64,000 nucleotides of DNA from the NCBI RefSeq assembly GCF_013377085.1, contig NZ_JACAAX010000002.1, positions 1-64,000 of the forward strand. The letters are read 5' to 3'. Positions within the stretch are counted from its first letter, which is position 1. Every line of letters starts with the position of its first letter. This DNA is from Rhodoplanes sp. (GTDB taxonomy: Bacteria; Pseudomonadota; Alphaproteobacteria; Rhizobiales; Xanthobacteraceae). Shown here piece by piece: positions 27,091-36,191 of this stretch. The position numbers and the translations under genes were made by a program. The notes beneath the pieces were generated by a model. That model did not search any database, was not told the origin of the DNA, and worked only from the letters and a program-made list of their open reading frames with translations.

Positions 27091-27972
27091 TCAGCCGGCG
27101 GTCTTCAGCACGTAGTCGGCCATCTCGGCGCGGGTGGCGACATAGACGTCGTCGCGGCCCATCACGGTCTTGACGATCGCCTCGTAGGCCCAGGCGCCGT
27201 TCGGGCGGCCGAACACGTGGCAATGCGCCGTCACGTCGATCACCACGGCCGCGTCCTCGCCGGCCAGCACATTGGCCAGAAGATCGTCGAACAGGGCGAC
27301 GAAGTCGCGCGGCGAGCGGCCGAACCGCATGGCATGCGGCAGGTCGTTGATCTCCATGGTCAGCGGGATGGCGACGATGCGCCCGTTCTCGCAGATCTGG
27401 ATATAGGGCCGCTCGTCGTCGAACACGTCGCCCTGCCAGCGATAGCCGGCGTCGATCAAGAGGCGCGAGCCTTCGCGCGACGGCGTGCCGCGCGGGCTGA
27501 TCCAGCCGATCGGCCGCTTGCCCGACACCGCCTCGATCGCCTGCGTGGTGCGGACGATGTCGGCCTTCACCTGCTCGGTCGTCAGCGTCGCCGGGATGAC
27601 GTCCTGGGCCCAGGCATGGGCGACGATCTCGTGGCCGTCCTCGACCATGCGCTTGAGCACGTCGGGGGTGCGCTCGGCCAGCACGCCCGAGGTCATCACG
27701 CTGGCGCGCGCCTTGTGGCGGCCGAGGTTGCGCAGCAGCCGGTCGATGCCGCGGGCGACGCCGTAATGGCCCCAGGACAGCGCGTTGGTGTCGAAGGCGC
27801 CGGCCGGCAGCGGGTTGCCCATGGGGCCGACGCCGGGGGCCTTGCCGTCCGACCACGCCTCGTAGGCGAGGTTGAGGATGACGGCGACATGGCGGCCGCC
27901 GGGCCAGCGGAACGCGCGGTCGAGGCGCTGGACACGCGTGTCACGCGCGACGAAGTCGAACGAAGCGGACAT
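27091..27972 (-). CDS. Polysaccharide deacetylase-fold (NodB/PuuE-like) protein
   Basis: A 293-residue protein of the CE4-like fold, as in the PuuE allantoinase / cyclic imide hydrolase branch. Matching blocks are VAVILNLAYEAWSDG, SWGHYGVARGIDRLL, MVEDGHEIVAHAW, GWISPRGTPS and FLLIDAGYRW-like text. The canonical metal triad is not intact: the first Asp-Asp motif (TFDDG) is replaced by NLAYEAW and the HSxxH motif by HAWAQD. Metal-free PuuE-type enzymes act on allantoin or imides. It is upstream of the Tat amidohydrolase on the same strand; a joint role with cyclic amides is possible. Confidence 0.85.
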   Translation of the reverse strand: MSASFDFVARDTRVQRLDRAFRWPGGRHVAVILNLAYEAWSDGKAPGVGPMGNPLPAGAFDTNALSWGHYGVARGIDRLLRNLGRHKARASVMTSGVLAERTPDVLKRMVEDGHEIVAHAWAQDVIPATLTTEQVKADIVRTTQAIEAVSGKRPIGWISPRGTPSREGSRLLIDAGYRWQGDVFDDERPYIQICENGRIVAIPLTMEINDLPHAMRFGRSPRDFVALFDDLLANVLAGEDAAVVIDVTAHCHVFGRPNGAWAYEAIVKTVMGRDDVYVATRAEMADYVLKTAG

Positions 27973-28110
27973 GGGGTCTCTCGAGGCGAGGGTTTTGGGC
28001 GGCGCCGACTATAGAAGAGCCCGATCCGCCGTCCACCCCGCCGGACGCATTGCGCGCGTGCGCCCCGATCGGTACGCAATCCGAAACAGACCCGAGCACG
28101 ACCTATCAGT

Positions 28111-28213
28111 CGTCATCGTCCGCGGAGGCGGACGACCCAGTATCCACCGGAGCTTGTTGTTTCATTCGCACTACTGCGGCGTACTGGGTGCTCCGCCTGC
28201 GCGGAGCACGACG
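28111..28213. repeat. Dispersed intergenic repeat, family B (GACCCAGTA / TACTGGGT)
   Basis: CGTCATCGTCCGCGGAGG, then GGACGACCCAGTA, is mirrored by GTACTGGGTGCTCCGCC and CGGAGCACGACG. Each half also folds on itself (CGTCCGCGGAGGCGGACG and GTGCTCCGCCTGCGCGGAGCAC). The element lies between the deacetylase gene start and the egtD stop; the remainder of that 279-base gap is unremarkable. Confidence 0.8.
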
Positions 28214-28251
28214 GAGGAAAGGCTTCGTCCTGATCTCGATGTCTGCGCCCG

Positions 28252-29220
28252 TCACGCCATGATCAGCGCATGCACGGCGAACCAGCCGTCGCGGTCCGTC
28301 CAGGTCTCGGCCAGCCGCCAGCCGGAGCCGGCGGCGAGCGTGCGGAACAGGTCGGGCGTATATTTGTAGCTGCTCTCGGTGTGGATGGTCTCGCCGCGAC
28401 GGAAATCGAAGCAGTGGCCGTCGATCCGCACGCGCTGACGGACCCGGCTGGCGAGATGCATCTCGATGCGGCGAAGGTCGCGATTGTAGACGGCGCGGTG
28501 CCAGAAACCGCTCAGATCGAAATTGGCGCCGAGCTCGCGGTTGATCCGGCGCAGCAGATTGAGGTTGAACTCGGCCGTGACGCCGGCGGCATCGTTGTAG
28601 GCGCGGGTGAGGGTGTCCGGATCCTTGACCAGGTCGACGCCGATGATCAGCCGGGCGCCGGGACCGAGCAGCCGGCCGGCATGGCGCAAAAACGCCGCCG
28701 CCTCGTGCGGCTCGAAATTGCCGATCGTCGAGCCCGGGAAGAAGCCGACTTTTGGAAGCGCCGCGATCTCGGCCGGCAGGACGAAGGGCGCCGTGAAATC
28801 GGCCACGACCGGCAGCACGTCGAGACCCGGCAATTCGCGCGAGAACCGCGCCGCCTCGCCGGCCAGATAGGCGGCCGAGATGTCGACCGGCACGAAGGCC
28901 TTGACGGAGGCTGCGGCGAGCAGGATGCGGGCCTTGGCGAGCGAGCCGGCGCCGAACTCGACCAGCGCGGCGCCGGTCGGCACGAAGCCGGCGATGGCGC
29001 CGGCCTGCTCGGTCAGGATGCCGGTCTCGATGCGGGTCGGATAATATTCGGGCGTGCGGGTGATCACCTCGAAGAGCTGCGATCCGCGCTCGTCGTAAAA
29101 GTATTTCGGCGGGATCTGCTTGGGATCGGCGGAGAGGCCGGCGATCACGTCCGACAGGAAGGCGCGGCGGCCCGCGTCGTCGGGCACGGCGATACGCGGC
29201 AGGCGAACATGGGCAGTCAT
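28252..29220 (-). CDS. egtD: EgtD: L-histidine N-alpha-methyltransferase
   Basis: A 322-residue SAM-dependent enzyme that trimethylates histidine to hercynine, the first step of ergothioneine synthesis. Family blocks: PPKYFYDERGSQLFE, RTPEYYPTRIE, LVEFGAGSLAKARILL (motif I), FFPGSTIGNFEPHEA and the C-terminal SYKYTPDLFRTL. Length matches known EgtD proteins. It starts 33 bases after the egtB stop, so the two form an operon. Confidence 0.95.
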   Translation of the reverse strand: MTAHVRLPRIAVPDDAGRRAFLSDVIAGLSADPKQIPPKYFYDERGSQLFEVITRTPEYYPTRIETGILTEQAGAIAGFVPTGAALVEFGAGSLAKARILLAAASVKAFVPVDISAAYLAGEAARFSRELPGLDVLPVVADFTAPFVLPAEIAALPKVGFFPGSTIGNFEPHEAAAFLRHAGRLLGPGARLIIGVDLVKDPDTLTRAYNDAAGVTAEFNLNLLRRINRELGANFDLSGFWHRAVYNRDLRRIEMHLASRVRQRVRIDGHCFDFRRGETIHTESSYKYTPDLFRTLAAGSGWRLAETWTDRDGWFAVHALIMA

Positions 29221-29253
29221 CGGGGGTCCTCGTGATCGCGGGGGTGTCGCGCG

Positions 29254-30501
29254 TCAGGCCGGGAAGGTGACGAGGCGCAGGCCGGTGAACTGCCAGCGCG
29301 CCGACGGCGGGAAGAAGTTGCGGTAGGTGGTGCGGGCGTGGCCCGGCGGGGTGGCGAGCGAACTGCCGCGCAGGACCATCTGGTTGACCATGAACTTGCC
29401 GTTGTACTCGCCGAGCGCGCCCGCGGCGGCGCGATAGCCCGGATAGGGCGCGTAGGCGCTGCGGGTCCACTGCCAGACAACGCCGAAGGCGTCGGCGAGT
29501 TCGCCGCTGCGGGTCGCGACCTCCCACTCCTGCTCGCTCGGCAGATGGCGGCCGGCCCACCGCGCATAGGCGTCGGCTTCGTAGTAGCTGACGTGACAGA
29601 CCGGCGCGGCCGGATCGACCGGCACGAGGCCGCCGAGCGTCATCACGTGCCAGCGCCCGTCCTGCTCGCGCCAATGGCCGGGAGCGCACCAACCCTCCTG
29701 CTGCACGGCGGCGAAGCCGTCGGAGAGCCACAACGCCGCGTTGACGTAGCCGCCGGCCCGCATGAAGGCGAGCCAGTCGGCGTTGGTGACGAGGGCGCGG
29801 TCGATCCCGACCGGTCCGACCAGCACACGATGCGCCGGGCTTTCGTTGTCGTAGGAGAAGCCGTCGCCCTGGTGGCCGATGGTGTGAATACCTTCGGGCA
29901 GCGACAGCATGCCGGCCGACGACGTCGCCGGACGAAAGCGCCGCGCCGGATCGTAGGCGGGTGCGATCGGGTTCTCCGAGAATGCATGCAGGATGTCGGT
30001 GAGAATAAGCTCCTGGTGCTGCTGCTCGTGATTGAGGCCGATCTCGACAATGGTGGCGATCTCGGGCGCGAGCGCCGCCTCGTCGGCCAGGAGGGCATCG
30101 ACCGCAGCGTCCACATGGGCCCGGTAGGCCGTGATGGTCGCCGCGTCGGGCCGGGTGACCAGGCCGCGGCGCGGCCGCGCATGGCGCGGGCCGGCCGCGA
30201 CGTAATAGGAATTAAACAGGAAGGCGAAACGCTCGTCGAAGCGGCGGTAGCCGGGCGCGTGTGGCTCCAGCAGGAACTGCTCGAAGAACCAGGTCGTATG
30301 GGCGCGGTGCCATTTCGTGGGGCTGGCGTCCGGCATCGACTGGACCACCTGGTCCTCGGCCGAGAGCGGCGCGGCCAAGGCCTCAGTGTGGGCCCGCACG
30401 CTGCGGAACGCCTGGCGCAGACCGGTGACTCGGGCATCGGACGCAAAGGCATCCGAAGCGAATTGTGCGCCGCGGCGCGGCGTCAGGGCCGTCATGCTCA
30501 T
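29254..30501 (-). CDS. egtB: EgtB: ergothioneine sulfoxide synthase
   Basis: A 415-residue non-haem iron enzyme joining hercynine to a thiol donor with oxygen. The N-terminal DinB-like domain carries the iron motif NHEQQHQELILTD (HX3HXE) and SPTKWHRAHTTWFFEQF; the C-terminal FGE-sulfatase-like domain has FSYDNESPAHRVLV, AYARWAGRHLPSEQEWE and KFMVNQMVLRGSS. Gene order egtB-egtD without egtC or egtE is the usual proteobacterial form; it may use cysteine directly, as several two-gene systems do. Upstream (30502-30716) only intergenic sequence is seen. Confidence 0.95.
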   Translation of the reverse strand: MSMTALTPRRGAQFASDAFASDARVTGLRQAFRSVRAHTEALAAPLSAEDQVVQSMPDASPTKWHRAHTTWFFEQFLLEPHAPGYRRFDERFAFLFNSYYVAAGPRHARPRRGLVTRPDAATITAYRAHVDAAVDALLADEAALAPEIATIVEIGLNHEQQHQELILTDILHAFSENPIAPAYDPARRFRPATSSAGMLSLPEGIHTIGHQGDGFSYDNESPAHRVLVGPVGIDRALVTNADWLAFMRAGGYVNAALWLSDGFAAVQQEGWCAPGHWREQDGRWHVMTLGGLVPVDPAAPVCHVSYYEADAYARWAGRHLPSEQEWEVATRSGELADAFGVVWQWTRSAYAPYPGYRAAAGALGEYNGKFMVNQMVLRGSSLATPPGHARTTYRNFFPPSARWQFTGLRLVTFPA

Positions 30502-30716
30502 GCTGGATCCGGCAGTCGGGGGTCACGAACAGCCGTCCGGATCCCCCTGTGGCGAACCCGATACCCGGCCGTTCATCGGAAACCGGCCACGAACGCCCTG
30601 GTTCCCGCCCGCGAGGCGCGCCGCCTCCGGGTCGACCACCATCTAGGCCGTGAAGGCCGGCGCGTCACCGCCCGACACGATCACGCGGGGACACGAGGCG
30701 GTGATCGCAAGGCGAC

Positions 30717-30822
30717 GGTCATTCCGGGACGGCGCAGCGCGCCGGACCCGGAATCCAGCCGACGACTTTGAATTCGTCGCTGGATTCCGGGTTCGCACCT
30801 TCGGTGCGCCCCGAAATGACGG
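30717..30822. repeat. Dispersed intergenic repeat, family A
   Basis: GGTCATTCCGGGACGGCGC at one end and GCGCCCCGAAATGACGG at the other, with an inner CCGGAATCCAG / CTGGATTCCGG pair. It lies in the 329-base gap between the egtB start and the ABC ATPase stop, apart from which the gap shows nothing recognisable. Confidence 0.8.
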
Positions 30823-30830
30823 CAATCAGG

Positions 30831-31607
30831 TCAGATTCCCGCCCCGAAGGCGACGTCGGCCTCGAGGTCGGCCCGCACGGCCCGGGCGATGTGCTGCAGG
30901 CCGTGGTCGGTGCGCAGCCGCGGGAGTGGCGTCGCGATCGTGTGGGTTGCGGCAATCCGCCCCGGCGTGCCGGCCAGCACGACGACGCGGTCGGCCAGAT
31001 AGGTCGCCTCCTCGATGTCGTGGGTGACGAACAGGATGGTCTTGCCGGTCTTTTCGCGGATGCGGATCAGCTCGTCCTGCAGGCTTTCGCGCGTGATGGC
31101 GTCGAGGGCCGAGAACGGCTCGTCCATCAGCAGCACGGCCGGATCGACGGCGAGCGCACGGGCGAGCGAGACCCTTTGGCGCTGCCCGCCGGAGAGCTGA
31201 TGCGGCCAGCGCGCCGCGAGATCGGCGAGGCCGACCACGTCGAGGGACGCCTCCGCCCGCGTCTTTCGGTCGCGGCGCGCAATATCGCGATGCTCGAGCC
31301 CGAACGCCACGTTGTCGATGACGCGCCGCCACGGCATCAGCCGCGCATCCTGAAACACCAGCGCGACCGGGCGTCGGCCGGGTCCGGCGCCTTCGACCGT
31401 CACGGTCCCGGCGCTGGGTTTCGCCAGATCGGCGATCACGCGCAGCAGCGTCGACTTTCCCACGCCCGACGGGCCGACGATGGCCAAAAGCTCGCCGCGA
31501 CGGACGTCGAGATCGACGCCCTGCAGCACCTCGGTGTCGGTCCCGTCGCGCGAGAAGGTGAGCGACAGGCCGCGCAGCGTGATCACGCTCTCCATCGCAG
31601 CAGCCAT
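30831..31607 (-). CDS. ABC transporter ATP-binding protein, taurine/sulfonate/nitrate type
   Basis: A 258-residue ATPase of the SsuB/TauB group: Walker A GPSGVGKST, the VFQDARLMPWRRVIDNV Q-loop block typical of this group, signature LSGGQRQRVSLARAL, Walker B LLMDEPFSALD and the ILFVTHDIEEATYL switch. It overlaps the end of the permease gene by about 25 bases (in-frame ATG 12 bases later at 31595), so translation is coupled. The substrate is set by the binding protein at 32346. Confidence 0.92.
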   Translation of the reverse strand: MAAAMESVITLRGLSLTFSRDGTDTEVLQGVDLDVRRGELLAIVGPSGVGKSTLLRVIADLAKPSAGTVTVEGAGPGRRPVALVFQDARLMPWRRVIDNVAFGLEHRDIARRDRKTRAEASLDVVGLADLAARWPHQLSGGQRQRVSLARALAVDPAVLLMDEPFSALDAITRESLQDELIRIREKTGKTILFVTHDIEEATYLADRVVVLAGTPGRIAATHTIATPLPRLRTDHGLQHIARAVRADLEADVAFGAGI

Positions 31608-32332
31608 CCCTGCAGGGCCACGAAGGCGCTGTCGATCAGGCCGTAGAGGCCCGCCATGGTGAGCATGTAGACGACGACGATGTCGGTCGCGAGCAGGCTC
31701 GACGCCTGCATCATTCGCTGCCCGAGCCCGAACACGCCGAAAATTTCGGCCGCCACCACGGCCATCCAGGCTTGGCCGAGCGCGGTGCGCAAGCCGACCA
31801 GGATGCCGGGCGTCGCCGCCGGCAGCAGCACCTTCACCAGGCGCTGCGGGCCGGACCGAAAGCCGAAGGCGTCGGCGAGCTCGATCAGATCACGATCGAC
31901 GGCGCGAACAGCACCATGCGCCGCGAAATAGACGATCCAAAACACCCCGACCGCGATGATGAACACGGCCGCCTCGGGCGCGACGCCGAACCAGATGATG
32001 GCGAACGGCACCCAGGCGAGACCGGGGACTGGGCGCAGCAAACGCACCACCCAGGCGGTGAGGTTTTCCATCGCGCCGTACTGGCCGGTGAGGACGCCGA
32101 GGGCGACGCCGAGCGCCGCGCCGACCGCGAGGCCGATCGCGTAATGGCCGAGGCTCGACGCGACCGCCGAGGCCCAGATGCCGGACGACAGTTCGCGCAT
32201 GAAGGCCGCCGGGATGACGCTCGGCGGCGGCAGGAAGGCCGGGTTGACGACGCCGAGGCGCGGCACCGCCTCCCACAGCGCCAGGAAGGCCGCGAGCCCG
32301 AGCGGCGGGAGAAGATAGGTGGAAAAGCGCAC
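31583..32332 (-). CDS. ABC transporter permease, SsuC/TauC type
   Basis: A roughly 249-residue inner-membrane protein with six hydrophobic segments and the cytoplasmic EAA loop (ELADAFGFRSGPQRLVKVLLPAATPGILVGLRTAL region; the AAxxxG pattern is kept). The GTG at 32332 is the first start codon past the preceding stop, but the frame is open up to 32395, where it would overlap the binding-protein gene; the true start is uncertain. Middle gene of a three-gene ABC operon. Confidence 0.88.
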   Translation of the reverse strand: MRFSTYLLPPLGLAAFLALWEAVPRLGVVNPAFLPPPSVIPAAFMRELSSGIWASAVASSLGHYAIGLAVGAALGVALGVLTGQYGAMENLTAWVVRLLRPVPGLAWVPFAIIWFGVAPEAAVFIIAVGVFWIVYFAAHGAVRAVDRDLIELADAFGFRSGPQRLVKVLLPAATPGILVGLRTALGQAWMAVVAAEIFGVFGLGQRMMQASSLLATDIVVVYMLTMAGLYGLIDSAFVALQGWLLRWRA

Positions 32333-32345
32333 GGAACTGACCGGT

Positions 32346-33413
32346 TTACTGACTCGCCGCCGCCTTGACGAAGTAACGAGCGTCGAACAGCCCATCGAGC
32401 GGCAACTCGCGGTCGAGCGAGCCGAGCGTCACCTGATAGCGCTGCATCGCCGCAGTGGCGTCGACGATGCTGCGCGGATCGGCGATGAACTTCGAGGCCG
32501 GCGAGGCCAGCGCCTTGCGGATGGTCGCCACATCGGTGATGCCCTTGCCGAGCGCCGCCTCGATATGCGGCCCGGCGCGGGCCGGATCCTGCTGAATCAG
32601 GCGAGTCGCCCGCACCACGGCGTCGACCAGGCCCTGCGCCTGCGCCGGGTTCTTGTCGAGGAACGCCGCCGTCGCCGCCACCACGGTGCCGGGCTGGCCC
32701 GGGAACATCTCGCCGCCCAGCGCCACCAGCTTGATGCCCGGATCGCGGGTCTGGACGATGGTGACGGCCGGCTCCCGCACGGTCGCGCCCTCGACGGCGC
32801 CGACCAGCACGGCCTGCTGGGTGGCGTCGATGCCCATCGGCACCACGGTGACGTCGGCCTTGTCGACCTTGCCGACCTGCCACAACCAGTGCTGCAGCGT
32901 GGTGTTGGGCACCGAGCCGGCCGGCTGAGTGGCGAGCCGGGCCGGCGCGCCGGCGCTGGCGCGGTAGCGCCTGAACGCCTCGGCCGGCGTGACGCCCGAC
33001 TCGAAATGGCGGGCGAGCTTGGCCGTCGCGACGAAGGTCATCTCCTCGACAGCCGTTGCCGTCACCACCCGCACGTCGATGCCGCGCGAGCGCGCGACGA
33101 TCAGCGGCGCGACGCCGGCCACATAGACGTCGATGGTGCCGGAGGCGAGCGCCTGGATCATGTTCGGGCCCGACTCGAAGGTGGTGAACGACACGTCGAG
33201 CCCGGCCGCCTTCAGCCAGCCCTCGCGGTCGGCGACGAACACCTGCGAGGCGCCGAGCACCGGGATGACGCCGATCCGCGCTTTTACAGGCGCGGCCTGT
33301 GCGAAGGCCCGGTCCAGACCACCGACCGCGGTCGCCGACAGAGCAGTGAGGCCGGCCAGCACGGTCCGGCGGGACACGGGGGCAATGGACGAAAGGCAAC
33401 GGGACGGCGTCAT
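32346..33413 (-). CDS. ABC transporter substrate-binding protein, sulfonate/nitrate/taurine type
   Basis: A 355-residue periplasmic protein. The ATG at 33413 gives a twin-arginine-like signal (SSIAPVSRRTVLAGLTAL ... AFAQA). The mature domain (KARIGVIPVLGASQVFVADREGWLKAAGLDVSFTTFESG) is the NMT1/SsuA/TauA fold. It heads the operon SBP - permease - ATPase and is transcribed away from metZ, 350 bases off. With egtBD and metZ as neighbours an organosulfur ligand is attractive but unproven. Confidence 0.9.
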   Translation of the reverse strand: MTPSRCLSSIAPVSRRTVLAGLTALSATAVGGLDRAFAQAAPVKARIGVIPVLGASQVFVADREGWLKAAGLDVSFTTFESGPNMIQALASGTIDVYVAGVAPLIVARSRGIDVRVVTATAVEEMTFVATAKLARHFESGVTPAEAFRRYRASAGAPARLATQPAGSVPNTTLQHWLWQVGKVDKADVTVVPMGIDATQQAVLVGAVEGATVREPAVTIVQTRDPGIKLVALGGEMFPGQPGTVVAATAAFLDKNPAQAQGLVDAVVRATRLIQQDPARAGPHIEAALGKGITDVATIRKALASPASKFIADPRSIVDATAAMQRYQVTLGSLDRELPLDGLFDARYFVKAAASQ

Positions 33414-33763
33414 CGCAAAAAGCTCCGGGCGGGCATCACGGGCGTTTCTCCGGAGAAAGAATACTTTTCTACTGATGGCAATATGCTGGCCGAAACTTGC
33501 AATCTTCCTCTCTCCCGGCATCTCCGAGAGGAAGAACATCACCCCGCAGCGCACATTCGGAGAACGGATCCGTCCGTCCGACGGGACGTTTCACGATTGA
33601 TCGACCGCGCGGAGTGTTCGGTTCCCGCGCCCCCGACCGGCCCCTGGTCCCGGCCGCCCGCTTGTGCTCTATGACGGTGAACCGGCTGTCGCCGCAGCGG
33701 CAACAGCGCCTCCCCTTCTGAGCGGCCCCAGTGTCGCTCCCGGCCAGACGAAATCCTCATCCG
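33414..33763. other. Divergent intergenic region, ABC operon / metZ
   Basis: About 350 bases holding both promoters. The part 33455-33500 is relatively AT-rich. I looked for the SAM-II riboswitch that often precedes alphaproteobacterial met genes and saw no match. Short open frames here have arginine/proline-rich nonsense composition. Confidence 0.4.
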
Positions 33764-34981
33764 ATGCTCGACAGCAAAGCCTCCCCGCCCGGCCCGCCCG
33801 CGCCGGACGCCGACCTCCATCCCGAAACCCGCCTGGTGCACGGCGGCATCCTGCGCTCGCAATACGGCGAGACCGCCGAGGCGTTGTTCCTGACCCAGGG
33901 CTTCGTCTACGACCGCGCCGAGACGGCCGAGGCCCGCTTCAAGAACGAGGATCCGGGCTACCAGTACACGCGCTACGGCAACCCGACGATCTCGATGTTC
34001 GAGGACCGGCTGGCGGCGCTGGAAGGCGCCGAGGCCTGCCGGGCCACCGCGACCGGGATGGCGGCCGTGCACGGCGCCATCGTCGGGCTGGTCAAGGCCG
34101 GCGACCATGTGGTGGCGCCGCGCGCGATGTTCGGCTCGTGCCGCTGGATCATCGAGGAGATGCTGCCGCGCTTCGGCGTGACGTCGACACTGGTCGACGG
34201 CACCGATCTCGACCAGTGGCGCCGCGCCGTGCGCCCGCAGACCACGCTGTTCTTCCTGGAGACGCCCTGCAACCCGACGCTGGAGGTGATCGACATCGCC
34301 GGCGTCGCCGAGATCGCCCACGCGGCCGGCGCGCTCCTGGTGGTCGACAACGTGTTCGCCTCGCCGCTCTATCAGCGCCCGCTGGCGCTCGGCGCCGACG
34401 TGGTCGTCTACTCGGCCACCAAGCACATCGACGGCCAGGGCCGCTGCATGGGCGGCGCCATTCTGGCCTCCAAAGTGCTGATCGAGGAGCGCATCCAGCT
34501 CTTTTTGCGGATGACCGGCCCGTCGATGTCGCCGTTCAACGCCTGGGTTCTCTTGAAGAGCCTGGAGCTCTTGCCGCTGCGGGTCGGCCGCCAGACCGAG
34601 ACCGCCGGAAAGCTCGCCGACGCCATGACGGCGATCCCGGGCATCCAGAAGGTGATCTATCCGGGCCGCGCCGACCATCCGCAGGCGGCCCTGATCGCCC
34701 GGCAGATGAGCGGGCCGTCGACCCTCATCGCCTTCGAGGTCGCGGGCGGCAAGGCCGGCGCGTTCCGGTTCCAGAACGCGCTGAAGCTCATCGGCATCTC
34801 CAACAATCTCGGCGACGCCAAGAGCCTGATCACCCATCCGCCGACCACGACACATTCGCGTTTCACGCCGGCGGAGCGCGCCGCGCTCGGCATCACGGAC
34901 GGCATGCTGCGCCTCTCGGTCGGGCTGGAGCACGTCGACGATCTGCTGGCGGATGTGCAGCGGGCCGCGGCGGCCTTGTAG
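33764..34981 (+). CDS. metZ: O-succinylhomoserine sulfhydrylase MetZ
   Basis: A 405-residue Cys/Met-metabolism PLP enzyme that makes homocysteine from O-succinylhomoserine and sulfide. Motifs: TRLVHGG, YQYTRYGNPTISMFE, the aromatic-PLP block, VVDNVFASPLYQ and the PLP Lys K220 in VVYSATKHIDGQGRCMGG, which is characteristic of MetZ in Hyphomicrobiales; THSRFTPAERAALGI and RLSVGLEH complete the family. The ATG at 33764 gives the usual short N-terminal extension. Confidence 0.93.
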   Translation: MLDSKASPPGPPAPDADLHPETRLVHGGILRSQYGETAEALFLTQGFVYDRAETAEARFKNEDPGYQYTRYGNPTISMFEDRLAALEGAEACRATATGMAAVHGAIVGLVKAGDHVVAPRAMFGSCRWIIEEMLPRFGVTSTLVDGTDLDQWRRAVRPQTTLFFLETPCNPTLEVIDIAGVAEIAHAAGALLVVDNVFASPLYQRPLALGADVVVYSATKHIDGQGRCMGGAILASKVLIEERIQLFLRMTGPSMSPFNAWVLLKSLELLPLRVGRQTETAGKLADAMTAIPGIQKVIYPGRADHPQAALIARQMSGPSTLIAFEVAGGKAGAFRFQNALKLIGISNNLGDAKSLITHPPTTTHSRFTPAERAALGITDGMLRLSVGLEHVDDLLADVQRAAAAL

Positions 34982-35009
34982 GACACGGAGTCATGGGGCA
35001 CGGCGCCCG

Positions 35010-35136
35010 CTCTCCCTCGCCCCGCGAAGCGGGGAGAGGGTCGGGGTGAGGGGCGGCGGCGGCTCGACTTTGCGGAAGCGCCCCCTCACCCGGATCGCTT
35101 CGCGACCCGACCTCTCCCCGCACGCGGGGAGAGGTG
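35010..35136. repeat. Dispersed intergenic repeat, family C (CCCTCACCC / CTCTCCCCGC)
   Basis: CTCTCCCTCGCCCCGCGAAG and CGGGGAGAGGGTCGGGGTGAGGG face CCCCCTCACCCGGATCGC and GACCTCTCCCCGC-ACGCGGGGAGAGG. Arms pair within and between halves. It lies in the convergent gap between metZ and the CobW-type gene and could serve as a terminator. Confidence 0.78.
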
Positions 35137-35167
35137 AAGAGGCCGCGGTTGCGCGGGCCGTTGTCCC

Positions 35168-36166
35168 CTACCCCGCCAGGCATCCCTTCAGCCCCGCCTC
35201 GACGGCGGCGCGGTCCAGTCTCCGCCCGATCAGCACGATGCGGGACGAGCGCGGCTGCTTGCCCCACGGGTCGGCGGAGCGGATCTCCATCAGGCGGTGG
35301 ACGCCCTGGATCACGTGGCGCCGCGCGTCGCCCTGCATCGCGACGATGCCCTTGAGCCGAAAGACGTCGTCGCCGCGCTCGGCCAAAAGGCCGCGCAAAA
35401 ATGCCTCCAGCGTCTCCGGCACGAACGAACCCGTATCGACGAACGACATCGTCTCGAGCGCCGGGTCGTGATCGTGATGATGGTGGTGCGTGTCCAAAAA
35501 CTGCTCGTCGCTCGCCAACGTCTTCGACAGGTCGAAGGCGCCGATGCCGAGGATCTTCTCCAGCTCCACCTTGGCGTAGCTGGAGCGGATGATGTCGGCG
35601 GTCGCATTGAGGCCGCGCATGCGGCCCTCCAGCCTCTGCAGAGCCGGCTCGTCGACCAGATCGACCTTGTTGACGATCAGCCGGTCCGCCGCGACGATCT
35701 GGTCGACCGCCTGGTTGTCGATGCCGTGCAGGTCGGGATCGTCGAGATGCTGTACGATGTGCTTCGCGTCGACCAGCGTCACGATGCCGTCGAGCGTCAC
35801 CCGGCGGGCAATGTCGTCGTCGATGAAGAAGGTGGCGGCGACCGGCGTGGGATCGGCGACCCCCGTCGTCTCGACCAGGATGTGGTCGAACTTTTCCCGC
35901 CGCGCCATCAGCTTGCGCAGCACCTCGATGAGATCCTGGCGCACGCTCGCGGTGCAGCAGATGCAGCCGTTGGTCATCTCGTAGATCTCTTCCTCCGAGG
36001 TGAGGACGAGACCGGAATCGATGTTCACCTCGCCGAACTCGTTCTCGATCACGGCGATGCGATGGCCATGCCGTTCGGTGAGGATGTAGTTGAGCAGCGT
36101 CGTCTTTCCCGATCCGAGAAAGCCCGTGAGGATGGTGACGGGAACCGGCGTCGATTTGTCGTTCAT
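35168..36166 (-). CDS. CobW/COG0523 family GTPase, metal chaperone
   Basis: A 332-residue G3E GTPase: Walker [10 protein letters not shown], the metal-binding GCICC motif at residues 67-71, [11 protein letters not shown], and the NKVD guanine-specificity motif. A His/Asp-rich stretch (five His at 227-231, then DHD) separates the GTPase from the CobW C-terminal domain. The family delivers zinc or cobalt to target proteins. The ATG at 36166 has GTGAGG seven bases upstream. It ends the minus-strand block containing two metal-dependent amidohydrolases and a molybdenum hydroxylase, which are possible clients. Confidence 0.92.
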   Translation of the reverse strand: MNDKSTPVPVTILTGFLGSGKTTLLNYILTERHGHRIAVIENEFGEVNIDSGLVLTSEEEIYEMTNGCICCTASVRQDLIEVLRKLMARREKFDHILVETTGVADPTPVAATFFIDDDIARRVTLDGIVTLVDAKHIVQHLDDPDLHGIDNQAVDQIVAADRLIVNKVDLVDEPALQRLEGRMRGLNATADIIRSSYAKVELEKILGIGAFDLSKTLASDEQFLDTHHHHHDHDPALETMSFVDTGSFVPETLEAFLRGLLAERGDDVFRLKGIVAMQGDARRHVIQGVHRLMEIRSADPWGKQPRSSRIVLIGRRLDRAAVEAGLKGCLAG

Positions 36167-36191
36167 GAACTGCCTCACCTGATGCTCACGA

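Noticed and set aside
27999-28250. Small plus-strand frames between the deacetylase and egtD genes
   Set aside because: They translate through a dispersed repeat element (family B) and carry no protein signature.
33414-33763. SAM-II riboswitch upstream of metZ
   Set aside because: Looked for because it is common before alphaproteobacterial met genes; the conserved core and pseudoknot pattern is not visible.
35468-35490. Alternating trinucleotide-like stretch (TGATGATGGTGGTG) as a microsatellite or CRISPR-like repeat
   Set aside because: It is the codons for the His-rich tract of the CobW-type GTPase on the other strand.
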